Notes: generated by a model not told the origin, from the sequence alone. Shown: positions 42,401-54,424, counted from the first letter of the stretch. The stretch: DNA of 64,000 bases from Reticulitermes speratus (GCA_021186555.1 JAJKFL010000006.1:46138138-46202137), one strand, 5' to 3'. Program-made: numbers and translations.

Positions 42401-43873
42401 ATACTACCTGTATGTCCACATGAAGTGTAGTCATACTACCTGTATGTCCACATGAAGGGTAGTCATACTACCTGTATGTCCACATGAAGTGTAGTCATAC
42501 TACCTGTATGTCCACATGAAGTGTAGTCATACTACCTGTATGTCCACATGAAGTGTAGTCATACTACCTGTATGTCCACATGAAGTTTAGTCATACTACC
42601 TTATGTCCACATGAAGTGTAGTCATACTACCTGTATGTCCACATGAAGTTTAGTCATATTACCTGTATGTCCACATGAAGGGTAGTCATACTACCTGTAT
42701 GTCTGCATGAAGTGTAGTCATACTTCCTGTATGTCCACATGAAGTGTAGTCATACTACCTGTATGTCCACATGAAGGGTAGTCATACTACCTGTATGTCC
42801 ACATGAAGGGTAGTCATACTACTTGTATGTCCACATGAAGGATAGTCATACTACCTGTATGTCCACATGAAGGGTAGTCATAATACCTGTATGTCCACAT
42901 GAAGTGTAGTCATACTACATGTATGTCCACATGAAGTGTAGTCATACTACCTGTATGTCCACATGAAGGGTAGTCATACTACCTGTATGTCCACATGAAG
43001 TGTAGTCATACTACCTGTATGTCCACATGAAGGGTAGTCATACTACCTGTATGTCCACATGAAGGGTAGTCATACTACCTGTATGTCCACATGAAGGGTA
43101 GTCATACTACCTGTATGTCCACATGAAGGGTAGTCATACTACCTGTATGTCCACATGAAGGTTAGTCATACTACCTGTATGTCCACATGAAGGGTAGTCA
43201 TACTACCTGTATGTCCACATGAAGGTTAGTAATACTACCTGTATGCCCACATGAAGGTTAGTCATACTACCTGTATGTCCACATGAAGTTTAGTCACACT
43301 ACCTGTATGTCCACATGAAGTGTAGTCATACTACCTGTATGTCCACATGAAGGGTAGTCATACTACCTGTATAGTCCACATGAAGGGCAGTCATACTACC
43401 TGTATATCCACATGAAGTGTAATCATACTACCTGTTTGTCCACATGAAGGTAGTCATACTACCTGTATAGTCCACATGAAGGTAGTCATACTACCTGTAT
43501 GTCCACATGAAGTGTAGTCATACTACCTGTATGTCCACATGAAGGGTAGTCATACTACCTGTATAGTCCACATGAAGGGCAGTCATACTACCTGTATGTC
43601 CACATTAAGGGTAGTCATACTACCTGTATATCCACATTAAGGTTAGTCATACTACCTGTATGTCCACATGAAGTTTAGTCATACTACCTGTATGTCCACA
43701 TGAAGGGCAGTCATACTACCTGTATGTCCACATGAAGGGCAGTCATACTACCTGTATGTCCGTATGAAGTTTAGTCATACTACCTGTATGTCCACATGAA
43801 GTGTAGTCATACTACCTGTATGTCCACATGAAGTTGTCATACTACCTGTATGTCCACATGAAGGATAGTCATA
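39438..43873. repeat. 32-bp minisatellite array (4.4 kb) with large internal duplications
   Basis: About 139 copies of a 32-bp unit with CTGTATGTCCACATGAAGGG as its core, then TAGTCATACTAC. Early units (39500-39840) often lack one G (31 bp). Marker variants recur in order: GTATGTCTACATG at 40527, 41517 and 42028; CTATATGTCC at 40842, 41832 and 42344; ACCTTATGTCC at 41097 and 42599; ATAATACCTG near 41410 and 42891. The spacings (about 990, 512 and 1501 bp) show segment-scale duplications. Units after 43200 diverge (TATAGTCC, GGGCAGTC). Confidence 0.96.
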
Positions 43874-44139
43874 ATATTCACGCGGTACTCCACGGCCTCT
43901 TTCGAAAGCTTTTCTTTGTTCGTAGAGCAAACAAAGCGTTAATTTCATCTATTTGAATTGCTGTATGTTGTATTATATGCTCGATGCCAAACTCTTTCTT
44001 CAGCCACAGTCCGTACCGCACAGGAAACCAGGATGTGACTCACTCAGTCACTCAAACATACAAAGGGTGTATTATGTATGTATGTATGTATATATGTATG
44101 TATGTATGTATATATGTATGTATGTATGTATATTATCTT
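43874..44139. other. Spacer with a (TATG)n microsatellite
   Basis: A TATG/TATA microsatellite occupies 44072-44134. The rest shows no recognised gene. The short MYVCMYV-type frames come from the microsatellite. Confidence 0.6.
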
Positions 44140-44260
44140 ACTTCCCACGCCAACATTCCTCAAGTGGTTTCGTTCCTTCCGGTTTTCTGTCGACAATTTT
44201 ATGTGTGCTTCCCGCTCCGTCTGTGCGCATTACATAACTGAATTCCGGAGCATCCGGTGG
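44140..44260 (+). pseudogene. Possible transposon-derived coding debris
   Basis: The + frame reads SSGFVPSGFLSTILCVLPAP, SVRITELNS. The pattern F-x-P-S-G-F-x-x-x-x-L-x-x-L-P-x-P-x-R recalls a short peptide seen repeatedly in transposon debris of cockroach and termite genomes. This rests on memory of the pattern only, with no supporting domain. Confidence 0.25.
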
Positions 44261-44979
44261 AAACGATCGCGATAACTTGAGGCAAGACACAAGCGCCATT
44301 ATGGGGTTCAGGGCTCCGTGCCAAATGTCCGTCACCTCCACAGTCTGCCAAGTGGCTGCAGAATCCTGAAGCTCATGCCAAAAATCCACATTTTCTCCCT
44401 TCACAAGTCACTTTCTGCTCATCTCTTAAAGGTCAACCACGTTTCAAGTAGTGAAAGCATCACATCTCGTAATTGTGATTCAGAAGGCTCGTAAAATCGT
44501 TGAAAATTACACAGACTTCACCAAGGCGTTCCTCTCTTTCGAAAAGTCATTTCTTTTCACGGGTCACATGAAAATGTAATCGGGATGAAACCAAGGTGCT
44601 GGCGGTTCGGCCTCTCTCACTCTCCTGTAATTTCGCACGTCACATTGGTCCTAGTCATGTTCTGTTTTCATTACGTTACGTTTATTGCTTTGGTGCTCTA
44701 AGAAGTGAGGCATTCCTTCAATCATACAGCATACTTAATGTTGACAAAAGTGTGTTTGTTTTACTGAAAAAGCAATTTTAATTTTTTTAAAGTTTCCTAA
44801 GATTATTTTTTATTTTTACTGTTGGTGCTTTGTGTGGTGTTGGGAACACACAGGCGCCTGAAATTGAAAATTCTTTCCACCGTTTATGACGCGAAAGTGG
44901 CGACTGTACTGTGTCAGCTGTTAAGCCCTGAATATTTGTGTAGAAGTTCCTTCGTAGAGGTGACCTGCGTGTTGTGAAA
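44261..44979. other. Unique spacer
   Basis: No gene, RNA or element recognised. Frames are short and have no known motif. Confidence 0.4.
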
Positions 44980-46960
44980 GTATGGTACTTGTTACACAAA
45001 ACGGGTACATGTAAGTATGGTACTTCTTACACAAAACGGGTACATGTATGTTACTTGTTACGCAACACGGGTACATGTATGTTACTTGTTACGCAACACG
45101 GGTACATGTATGTTACTTGTTACGCAAAACGGGTACATGTATGTTACTTGTTACACAAAACGGGTACATGTAAGTATGGTACTTCTTACACAAAACGGGT
45201 ACATGTATGTTACTTGTTACGCAACACGGGTACATGTATGTTACTTGTTACGCAACACGGGTACATGTATGTTACTTGTTACGCAAAACGGGTACATGTA
45301 TGTTACTTGTTACACAAAACGGGTACATGTATGTTACTTGTTACACAAAACGGGTACATGTAAGTATGGTACTTCTTACACAAAACGGGTACATGTATGT
45401 TACTTGTTACGCAACACGGGTACATGTATGTTACTTGTTACGCAAAACGGGTACATGTAAGTATGGTACTTCTTACACAAAACGGGTACATGTATGTTAC
45501 TTGTTACACAAAACGGGTACATGTAAGTATGGTACTTCTTACACAAAACGGGTACATGTATGTTACTTGTTACGCAACACGGGTACATGTATGTTACTTG
45601 TTACGCAAAACGGGTACATGTATGTTACTTGTTACACAAAACGGGTACATGTAAGTATGGTACTTCTTACACAAAACGGGTACATGTATGTTACTTGTTA
45701 CGCAACACGGGTACATGTATGTTACTTGTTACGCAACACGGGTACATGTATGTTACTTGTTACGCAAAACGGGTACATGTATGTTACTTGTTACACAAAA
45801 CGGGTACATGTAAGTATGGTACTTCTTACACAAAACGGGTACATGTATGTTACTTGTTACGCAAAACGGGTACATGTATGTTACTTGTTACGCAACACGG
45901 GTACATGTATGTTACTTGTTACGCAACACGGGTACATGTATGTTACTTGTTACGCAAAACGGGTACATGTATGTTACTTGTTACGCAACACGGGTACATG
46001 TATGTTACTTGTTACGCAACACGGGTACATGTATGTTACTTGTTACACAAAACGGGTACATGTAATTATGGTACTTCTTACACAAAACGGGTACATGTAT
46101 GTTACTTGTTACGCAAAACGGGTACATGTATGTTACTTGTTACGCAAAACGGGTACATGTAAGTATGGTACTTCTTACACAAAACGGGTACATGTATGTT
46201 ACTTGTTACGCAAAACGGGTACATGTATGTTACTTGTTACACAAAACGGGTACATGTAAGTATGGTACTTCTTACACAAAACGGGTACATGTATGTTACT
46301 TGTTACGCAAAACGGGTACATGTATGTTACTTGTTACGCAAAACGGGTACATGTAAGTATGGTACTTCTTACACATAACGGGTACATGTATGTTACTTGT
46401 TACGCAAAACGGGTACATGTATGTTACTTGTTACACAAAACGGGTACATGTATGTTACTTGTTACGCAAAACGGGTACATGTGTGTTACTTGTTACGCAA
46501 CACGGGTACATGTATGTTACTTGTTACGCAACACGGGTACATGTATGTTACTTGTTACGCAACACGGGTACATGTATGTTACTTGTTACGCAAAACGGGT
46601 ACATGTATGTTACTTGTTACGCAAAACGGGTACATGTATGTTACTTGTTACGCAAAACGGGTACATGTATGTTACTTGTTACACAAAACGGGTACATGTA
46701 AGTATGTTACTTGTTACACAAAACGGGTACATGTATGTTACTTGTTACGCAAAACGGGTACATGTATGTTACTTGTTACACAAAACGGGTACATGTAAGT
46801 ATGTTACTTGTTACACAAAACGGGTACATGTATGTTACTTGTTACACAAAACGGGTACATGTATGTTACTTGTTACACAAAACGGGTACATGTAAGTATG
46901 TTACTTGTTACACAAAACGGGTACATGTAAGTATGGTAATTGTTGCTGAAAACGGGTACA
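44980..46960. repeat. 31/35-bp minisatellite array
   Basis: About 62 copies mixing a 31-bp unit (GGTACATGTATGTTACTTGT then TACGCAAAACG) and a 35-bp unit (GGTACATGTAAGTATGGTAC then TTCTTACACAAAACG). Further variants are GCAACACG/GCAAAACG and ACACAAAACG. The 35-bp form recurs every four to eight units, giving an irregular higher-order pattern. Because 31 is not a multiple of three, three units (93 bp) form one open 31-codon period in several frames; none is genic. Confidence 0.95.
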
Positions 46961-47364
46961 TACAGAAGAATGTGTCATTACACGTTATGTTCAGATCCTT
47001 GTTGAGTAATTGAAAGGCTTCCCCGCTCTGCCTTTAGCAAAGACACAAAGTACAGTTCCACGCTTCTCTCTCATTACCATCGTGTGAACATTCATGTGGC
47101 ACACTAGCTATTTGTATGCCTTAGTTTTGTGGTGAAGACATACACGTGCCCTGCTGTGACAAATATTTGTGATTTCAAACAGGAATATTTTCCGAACTGC
47201 ACTTGTATACTGAGCTACACTACGTGCCTTGTAAATAGCGCAATAACAACTCCATGGAGTACAATCGTCCTTGAGAAGAAAATAATTTATCAGCTAGTCA
47301 AATTCTCATTTTATGGAATCCGTAGTTTCATTACCGTGTTTAAAACAGTCATCAACTTTCACTT
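46961..47364. other. Unique spacer
   Basis: The frame at 47129-47380 (83 codons) has no known motif. Nothing else supported. Confidence 0.4.
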
Positions 47365-47580
47365 ATACTTTGCCAAATAAATCCAGTCTACACCCTTCCA
47401 TCTGAGCCCAGGTCTTTCAGTTGGTCTTCTTCCTTCCGATTTCCACTCCAAAACCTGTTTGATTTTTTTTTCTCCCATGCATGCCACACGCCCCACCCAT
47501 TTCATCCTCTTGGTTTGATGGTCCACGTAATTAGGCATTAGGCATTTTTCTCGAGGCTCATTAAATTTTCCCATCTTATG
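47365..47580 (-). pseudogene. LINE C-terminal remnant
   Basis: The minus-strand frame reads MGKFNEPREKCLMPNYVDHQ, TKRMKWVGRVACMGEKKIKQ, VLEWKSEGRRPTERPGLRWK, GVDWIYLAKYK. It carries the MxWxGxVAxMGE and GRRPxxRPxxRW motifs of insect LINE tails. No RT domain is nearby. Frame intact over 71 codons but clearly a fragment. Confidence 0.6.
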
Positions 47581-47974
47581 CTACGATGTATCAGGCTGCT
47601 GCACGCAGTACAACATTATACTGCTGTTCACGTCTTGTGCTTCAATTGTGCCTCTTGTGAACTGTGATTTACCTATTGGTTAAATGTAAATTAACCATTT
47701 GTAAGAAACATGTCGGACACACAATACATTAATTCTGTGACAGTTTAAAATTGCTTTATGAAATATCAGTCCTGTGGTTCGCAGTTCTGATTTCCGTATG
47801 TATATTTTGTCTTAGTAATTCCAGAAAAATTTCAGAGGTAATATCCTAAAATCAGAATTGGTGCCGTTATATCATAACGTAAAAATATTGACACGCCAGT
47901 GCAGAGCGCTGTTCTTCATATACGAGAAATGACGATTTCTATCTGTAGCTGTAATTTGGACAGATACTGACAGC
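47581..47974. other. Unique spacer
   Basis: AT-rich sequence, nothing recognised. Confidence 0.4.
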
Positions 47975-48068
47975 ATGAAATGACAATACCAGCGGACACA
48001 CCTGTCCCACTGACACTTTCTGCACCATTAATCTTAAATGTCGCGGTGTCGACCCGGACCTCAATGGT
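47975..48068 (-). mobile_element. Diverged SINE family E fragment
   Basis: ATGACAATACCAGCGGACAC, ACCTGTCCCACTGACACTTT and CGGTGTCGACCCGGACCTC line up with the body and decayed tRNA head of the SINE at 25230-25350. Older than the other copies. Confidence 0.5.
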
Positions 48069-50213
48069 AATTAAAACTGAATTTAAAGATTCAGTCCGTA
48101 CCGCGCAGTAAACACACTCCGTCTCAGTTATACAAACCAGTCAGTTAATATTGTACAGTGAAATAATCGCTGTTTGTTCTGAGATCCACACAAAACACAT
48201 AAATACAGTCCGTACCGCGCAGTAAACACACTCCGTCTCAGTTATACAAACCAGTCAGTTAATGTTGTACAGTGAAATAATCGCTGTTTGTTCTGAGATC
48301 CACACAAAACACATAAATACAGTCCGTACCGCGCAGTAAACACACTCCGTCTCAGTTATACAAACCAGTCAGTTAATGTTGTACAGTGAAATAATCGCTG
48401 TTTGTTCTGAGATCCACACAAAACACATAAATACAGTCCGTACCGCGCAGTACACACACTCCGTCTCATTTATACAAACCAGTCAGTTAATGCTGTACAG
48501 TGAAATAATCGCTGTTTGTTCTGAGATCCACACAAACCACATAAATACAGTCCGTACCGCGCAGTAAACACACTCCGTCTCAGTTATACAAACCAGTCAG
48601 TTAATGCTGTACAGTGAAATAATCGCTGTTTGTTCTGAGATCCACACAAAACACATAAATACAGTCCGTACCGCGCAGTAAACACACTCCGTCTCATTTA
48701 TACAAACCAGTCAGTTAATGTTGTACAGTGAAATAATCGCTGTTTGTTCTGAGATCCACACAAAACACATAAATACAGTCCGTACCGCGCAGTAAACACA
48801 CTCCGTCTCATTACACAAACCAGTCAGTTAATGCTGTACAGTGAAATAATCGCTGTTTGTTCTGAGATCCACACAAAACACATAAATACAGTCCGTACCG
48901 CGCAGTAAACACACTCCGTCTCATTTACACAAACCAGTCAGTTAATGCTGTACAGTGAAATAATCGCTGTTTGTTCTCAGATCCACACAAAACACATAAA
49001 TACAGTCCGTACCGCCAGTAAACACACTCCGTCTCAGTTACACAAACCAGTCAGTTAATGTTGTACAGTGAAATAATCGCTGTTTGTTCTGAGATCCACA
49101 CAAAACACATAAATACAGTCCGTACCGCGCAGTAAACACACTCCGTCTCAGTTACACAAACCAGTCAGTTAATGTTGTACAGTGAAATAATCGCTGTTTG
49201 TTCTGAGATCCACACAAAACACATAAATACAGTCCGTACCGCGCAGTAAACACACTCCGTCTCAGTTACACAAACCAGTCAGTTAATGCTGTACAGTGAA
49301 ATAATCGCTGTTTGTTCTAGATCCACACAAAACACATAAATACAGTCCGTACCGCGCAGTAAACACACTCCGTCTCAGTTACAAAACCAGTCAGTTAATG
49401 TGTACAGTGAAATATCGCTGTTTGTTCTGAGATCCACACAAAACACATAAATACAGTCCGTACCGCGCAGTAAACACACTCCGTCTCAGTTACACAAACC
49501 AGTCAGTTAATGCTGTACAGTGAAATAATCGCTGTTTGTTCTGAGATCCACACAAAACACATAAATACAGTCCGTACCGCGCAGTAAACACACTCCGTCT
49601 CAGTTACACAAACCAGTCAGTTAATGTGTACAGTGAAATAATCGCTGTTTGTTCTCAGATCCACACAAAACACATAAATACAGTCCGTACCGCGCAGTAA
49701 ACACACTCCGTCTCAGTTACACAAACCAGTCAGTTAATGCTTGTACAGTGAAATAATCGCTGTTTGTTCTGAGATCCACACAAAACACATAAATACAGTC
49801 CGAACCGCGCAGTAAACACACTCCGTCTCAGTTAACAAACCAGTCAGTTAATGTGTACAGTGAAATAATCGCTGTTTGTTCTGAGATCCACACAAAACAC
49901 ATAAATACAGTCCGTACCGCGCAGTAAACACACTCCGTCTCAGTTATACAAACCAGTCAGTTAATGCTGTACAGTGAAATAATCGTTGTTTGTTCTGAGA
50001 TCCACACAAAACACATAAATACAGTCCGTACCGCGCAGTAAACACACTCCGTCTCAGTTATACAAACCAGTCAGTTAATGTTGTACAGTGAAATAATCGC
50101 TGTTTGTTCTGAGATCCACACAAAACACATAAATACACTATGTGGGCAGAACGTGGAATTTGTGAATGTTAAACGTGGCGGTACATACAGTAACCACTGG
50201 GCTTTAGAGTTAA
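48069..50213 (+). mobile_element. Expanded 114-bp-repeat TTAA MITE (18 monomers)
   Basis: After the leader TAATTAAAACTGAATTTAAA there are about 18 monomers from 48093 to 50140, then the unique tail (TGTGGGCAGAACGTGG, then GGCGGTACATACAGTAACCA) and the end GGGCTTTAGAGTTAA (TTAA at 50210-50213). Monomers between 48800 and 49860 carry many one-base deletions (for example ACCGCCAG near 49010 and AATATCG near 49411), either mutation or consensus error. Confidence 0.82.
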
Positions 50214-51285
50214 TAACACATTATCGTCACTCAACTTTCAGACTCATCTTGTAATTTGTGACCGAACGTCTGAACGTTAAACAAGGACCCCAGACGCGAT
50301 CCACTCTGACGCTGCAATCTGTAGAAGCTAAAGGCAGTTTCTTGCGAGATCTGCAAAGCGCAGTTCCTCTGATTGAATCGAATGAGCCTTGAATATCAAT
50401 GGTAGAACTGGGGGGTTCGGTTCGGATGATGAAGATGCTACTCGAAACTTAGCACTTCCACGTGGCTGGGAGGAGAAAGTAGAAAAAGAATTACATCATT
50501 TCCGCTGTAAAGTAACGACCTGTGCAATGAAAATACAGGGTGTATCTTTTATCGTGTTTTTTAGCACGGCAGCTTTTTCGCGTATAAATCCTGCATTTGT
50601 TGTGATATCTCTTGACAGGGGTCCATGTTTGGGACATGGTAAAAGATACTCCCTGTACTAATGACATTATCGGTTCGATAAGGCGATGTCGACGTCCGTA
50701 TGTGAGACTTGCTGTCAACTTTTGAAATAACGTGCTAACATTATATTGCCGTCGTTAAGTGATAAAGCAATGCGTATTTGTCGCTGTGTTTAATTATGTG
50801 CCATGCCATGGAAACGTGTGTTAATGAAGGTATGGCTCCACATATTCTTTATCTAGGCAAGAGATAGGGTGCGAGAAGTCAGCTACAAGCCCCGTCCGTC
50901 TTACTTCTTCGCAAAGACCCCCCGTCACAAATTAATTAAGAGGCCCGGTCAGGCCCACCTGTGCTGTAATTGTAACTGTGATTGTATCTTACTCACTGAT
51001 AGACCTGACATTGTCCGTGTTACTGCAGGGGTCCAGTTGACCCCACTTGCATTTTTTGTGTCGCAGAATGGGATTGGTGTTGGTGGGGGACTACAAATGC
51101 TTGGTTTTATGTAATTGCAAATGGCGGCATATAATATTGTCACTAAGGCCGATAGTGACAGTATTTGCCAAAGTTCGTTCTTTTTCTATCTTGTTATGGA
51201 GTGCTTTACGTTTTAAAGCATTAGGCTGATCGCAAGACTACTAAAGGCATTTGAGAAAGGAAATTTGGTGCAACATCATTATGTT
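50214..51285. other. 1-kb unique region with one small MITE
   Basis: Apart from the 120-bp MITE at 50536-50655 I recognise no gene or element. Frames of 60-90 codons overlap on both strands without known motifs. Confidence 0.4.
50536..50655. mobile_element. 120-bp MITE with TA flanks
   Basis: CAGGGTGTATCTTTTA at 50536 is mirrored by TAAAAGATACTCCCTG ending 50655, one mismatch in 16 bp, with TA on each side. The size and TA duplication suggest a Tc1/mariner-type non-autonomous element. The loop includes the near-palindrome CCATGTTTGGGACATGG. Confidence 0.8.
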
Positions 51286-51952
51286 CACCGTTTGAAAAGA
51301 TAATTAACCAGAATTACGCGTATGTGTAAAGATCCAGTTCGTACCGCGCAGTAAACACACTCCGTCTCAGTTATACAAACCAGTCAGTTAATGCTTGTAC
51401 AGTGAAATAATCGCTGTTTGTTCTGAGATCCACACAAAACACATAAATACAGTCCGTACCGCGCAGTAAACACACTCCATCTCAGTTATACAAACCAGTC
51501 AGTTAATGTTGTACAGTGAAATAATCGCTGTTTGTTCTGAGATCCACACAAAACACATAAATACAGTCCGTACCGCGCAGTAAACACACTCCGTCTCAGT
51601 TATACAAACCAGTCAGTTAATGCTGTACAGTGAAATAATCGCTGTTTGTTCTGAGATCCACACAAAACACATAAAACAGTCCGTACCGCGCAGTAAACAC
51701 ACTCCGTCTCAGTTATACAAACCAGTCAGTTAATGTTGTACAGTGAAATAATCGCTGTTTGTTCTGAGATCCACACAAAACACATAAATACAGTCCGTAC
51801 CGCGCAGTAAACACCTCCGTCTCAATTATACAAACCAGTCAGTTAATGTTGTACAGTGAAATAATCGCTGTTTGTTCTGAGATCCACACAAAACACATAA
51901 ATACAGTCCGTACCGCGCAGTAAACACACTCCGTCTCAGTTATACAAACCAG
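51286..51952 (+). mobile_element. 114-bp-repeat MITE, cut by an assembly gap
   Basis: CACCGTTTGAAAAGATAATT at 51286 resembles the element head. From 51340 there are 5.4 monomers of 114 bp up to the N run. The tail is not seen on the far side of the gap. Confidence 0.75.
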
Positions 51953-52052
51953 NNNNNNNNNNNNNNNNNNNNNNNNNNNNNNNNNNNNNNNNNNNNNNNN
52001 NNNNNNNNNNNNNNNNNNNNNNNNNNNNNNNNNNNNNNNNNNNNNNNNNNNN
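51953..52052. other. Assembly gap (100 N)
   Basis: Exactly 100 N bases, a conventional size for a gap of unknown length. It falls within a 114-bp satellite array, so the true length is probably several monomers or more. Confidence 0.99.
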
Positions 52053-52069
52053 TAATTAGATCAATGGCA

Positions 52070-52330
52070 GGTCGCAGTGGCCGCGCGGTCTAAGGCGTGG
52101 GTCTACGGCCGCTCGCTTACGGGATTGCGGGTTCGAATCCCGCCGGGGGCATGGATGTCTGTCTGTTGTGAGTGTTGTGTGTTGTCAGGTAGAGGTCTCT
52201 GCGACGGGCTGATCACTTGTACAGAGAAGTCCTACCGAGTGTGGTGTGTCTGAGTGTGATCGTGAAGCCACGAAAAATTAAGCGGCCTAGGCCCCCAAGG
52301 GGCTGTCGAGCCATTGGGAAAAAAAATTAG
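52070..52330 (+). mobile_element. tRNA-Leu-like SINE, family L, full length
   Basis: The head is CGCAGTGGCCGCGCGGTCTA, AGGCGTGGGTCTACGGCCGC and TGCGGGTTCGAATCCCGCC (A and B boxes of a class II tRNA with a long variable arm). The body is GGCATGGATGTCTGTCTGTT, GTCTCTGCGACGGGCTGATC and CCTACCGAGTGTGGTGTGTC. The 3' end is GGGGCTGTCGAGCCATTGGG plus an A-rich tail. Nearly the same as the copy at 59017. Confidence 0.85.
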
Positions 52331-52645
52331 ATCAATGGGAATGGGATTTGCGAAACATGTGTCATGTGTGGTGTAGAGAGGGGGTGCATTTAAGAGTTGT
52401 TGCGGACGCCTGAGGGAAATAGACCACTCGGGAGACCTAGGAATAAATGGGAGAATAATAGTAAAATGTGTCTTATGGAAATATAATGAGAGGGTATTGA
52501 CTGGATTGATCTGGTTCAGGATAGACACGTGAAAGGCTCTCAGGCTGTTGTGATTACGGTGATGAACTCCCGGGTTTTGTGTATTATGGGGAATTGCTTG
52601 GATAGCTAAATAGCCACTAGCTTCTGAAGCAGAACTGTGCTGCAT
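52331..52645 (+). pseudogene. Decayed LINE C-terminal remnant
   Basis: The + frames give MGMGFAKHVSCVV, GVHLRVVADA, then CTCGGGAGACCTAGGAATAA (GRPRN-like), NIMRGYxLDxSGSG and FVYYGELLG. The order matches the MxWxxHVAxV...GRPRxxW...DLxxxVxxxDW tail of insect LINEs, with many stops and shifts. Confidence 0.45.
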
Positions 52646-52774
52646 GCAGCTATTTAGTTAATTAAGTTGATACAATATCGTATTTTGATTCAGCTGCGTC
52701 ACCACATTTCACTTTACTATTTCTTCAACCAATATCTTTGTCTGTTATAAGCTGCGGGTCGTAAATACTTATAT

Positions 52775-52990
52775 ATGAATGGCGGTCCAGCTCCACATAT
52801 TCTTAGCACCGGCATTTTATGGCGTGGTAACCCTGCTTTATGCCACACCGTGGTAAAGAGACACCCGGTAACGTTTGCCCTGAATGTTTTATGGGCCTTG
52901 TTACAGGAAGAAAATGTTCTCGCTTATCGCGGATCGAACTCCAGTCCTTGGGTCGTCTGGCTTATAGCCTAGTCACAGTATTGAGTTACA
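52775..52990 (-). mobile_element. Diverged tRNA-derived SINE (family S-like)
   Basis: On the minus strand TGTGACTAGGCTATAAGCCA, GACGACCCAAGGACTGGAG and TTCGATCCGCGA give an A/B-box-like spacing. CACGGTGTGGCATAAAGCAG follows in the body. It resembles family S in layout (GACTAGCCTA...GGTTTGAATCCC) but is well diverged. Confidence 0.4.
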
Positions 52991-53034
52991 CCGACTTACA
53001 TCCCGATGAAGGTCGGAACCAAATTTTATAGCGT

Positions 53035-53955
53035 GATTTCAGGCTTCCGCCGCGGTGTAAATGAGGTCTGCGTTCTTATGGAATATTATGCGGCGTAGAT
53101 GGATAGCTATTTACCGACGTTTCGGGACATCCTATCTGTCCCACCATCCTTTTTGGGCTGCTTTCTGCCGCGGTGTAAATGAGGTCTGCGCTCTTATGGA
53201 ATATTATGCGGCGTAGATGTATAGCTATTTACCGACGTTTCGGGACATCCTATCGGTCCCACCATCCTTTTTGGGCTGCTTTCTGCCGCGGTGTAAATGA
53301 GATCCTCGCTCTTATGGAATATTATGCGGCGTAGATGTATAGCTATTTACCGACGTTTCGGGACATCCTATCGGTCCCACCATCCTTTTTGGGCTGCTTT
53401 CTGCCGCGGTGTAAATGAGATCCTCGTTCTTATGGAATATTATGCGGCGTAGATGTATAGCTATTTACCGACGTTTCGGGAAATCCTATCGGTCCCACCA
53501 TCCTTTTTGGGCTGCTTTCTGCCGCAGTGTAAATGAGATCCTCGCTCTTATGGAATATTATGCGGCGTAGATGTATAGCTATTTACCGACGTTTCGGGAC
53601 ATCCTACCGGTCCCACCATCCTTTTTGGGCTGCTTTCTGCCGCGGTGTAAATGAGATCCTCGCTCTTATGGAATATTATGCGGCGTAGATGTATAGCTAT
53701 TTACCGACGTTTCGGGAAATCCTATCGGTCCCACCATCCTTTTCGGACTGCTTTCTGCCGCGGTGTAAATGAGATCCTAGCTCTTATGGAATATTATGCG
53801 GCGTAGAAGGATAGCTATTTACCGACGTTTCGGGACACCCATTCGTTCGCATCTTCTTTTTGGACTGCTTGCGCCTTGAAGATGTGACCGATAGGTTGTC
53901 TCGAAACGTCAATAAATAAATAACAATTCAAACCGCGTGACATCCCAGAAGAGCT
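53035..53955. mobile_element. Fold-back element, family A, with a seven-fold amplified left arm
   Basis: Seven tandem 118-bp units start at 53051, 53169, 53287, 53405, 53523, 53641 and 53759, each holding CGGTGTAAATGAG, GGAATATTATGCGGCGTAGA, ATAGCTATTTACCGACGTTT and CGGGACATCCTATCGGTCCC. A single right arm closes the element (ACCGATAGGTTGTCTCGAAA at about 53886, CATCCCAGAAGAGC near 53941). The ordinary family A copies have one left arm, so here the arm itself became a satellite. The 118-bp phase is exact throughout. Confidence 0.9.
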
Positions 53956-54424
53956 AAGATCTCAAATTTTATAGTTTGCAATGTAGCGGTAGGCCATATC
54001 TTGCGGTATTTTGTTAGTGTGTTAGAATGTGTACTGGCTTGTTTGAGAGCGACATATAGGGGTCTAAGTTAAATGAAATGGTACACATAATTACCGAGGA
54101 CATTACACATTTGGCGGCATTTGCACCAATACGACAGTCACAACAAGAGACACTCCGCTGGGCAACACAATTCCTTACTGAACAAATTTGTCCTAATAGA
54201 ACATCGGTTATGAGGCATTTAACTGCTACAGTCTTTAAATAAAATCATCCAAGTGCACATGTACCGATGTTAATAGCACACCATGTTATCAGTATTCCGA
54301 CGTTTCGGTCAAGTCCGCTTCATCGTCACCATTTGTGCTGCTCTTGTTTAAGTCATTGTCACAGACACCTGTCTGCTACCTGACACGGTGGTCAGCCATA
54401 TTGTAATTCTTTGTAAAGTGTCAT
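53956..54424. other. Spacer with a fold-back fragment
   Basis: GTATTCCGACGTTTCGGTCA near 54293 resembles the core of the fold-back arms, but no partner arm is found. The rest is unrecognised. Confidence 0.4.

Noticed and set aside
32311..46960. CRISPR-like arrays
   Set aside because: Repeats are directly abutting without unique spacers, no cas genes are present, and the DNA is clearly eukaryotic.
48069..50140. Centromeric satellite made of 114-bp monomers
   Set aside because: The arrays are short, dispersed in both orientations and bounded by transposon ends with TTAA, which fits a MITE better than a centromere.
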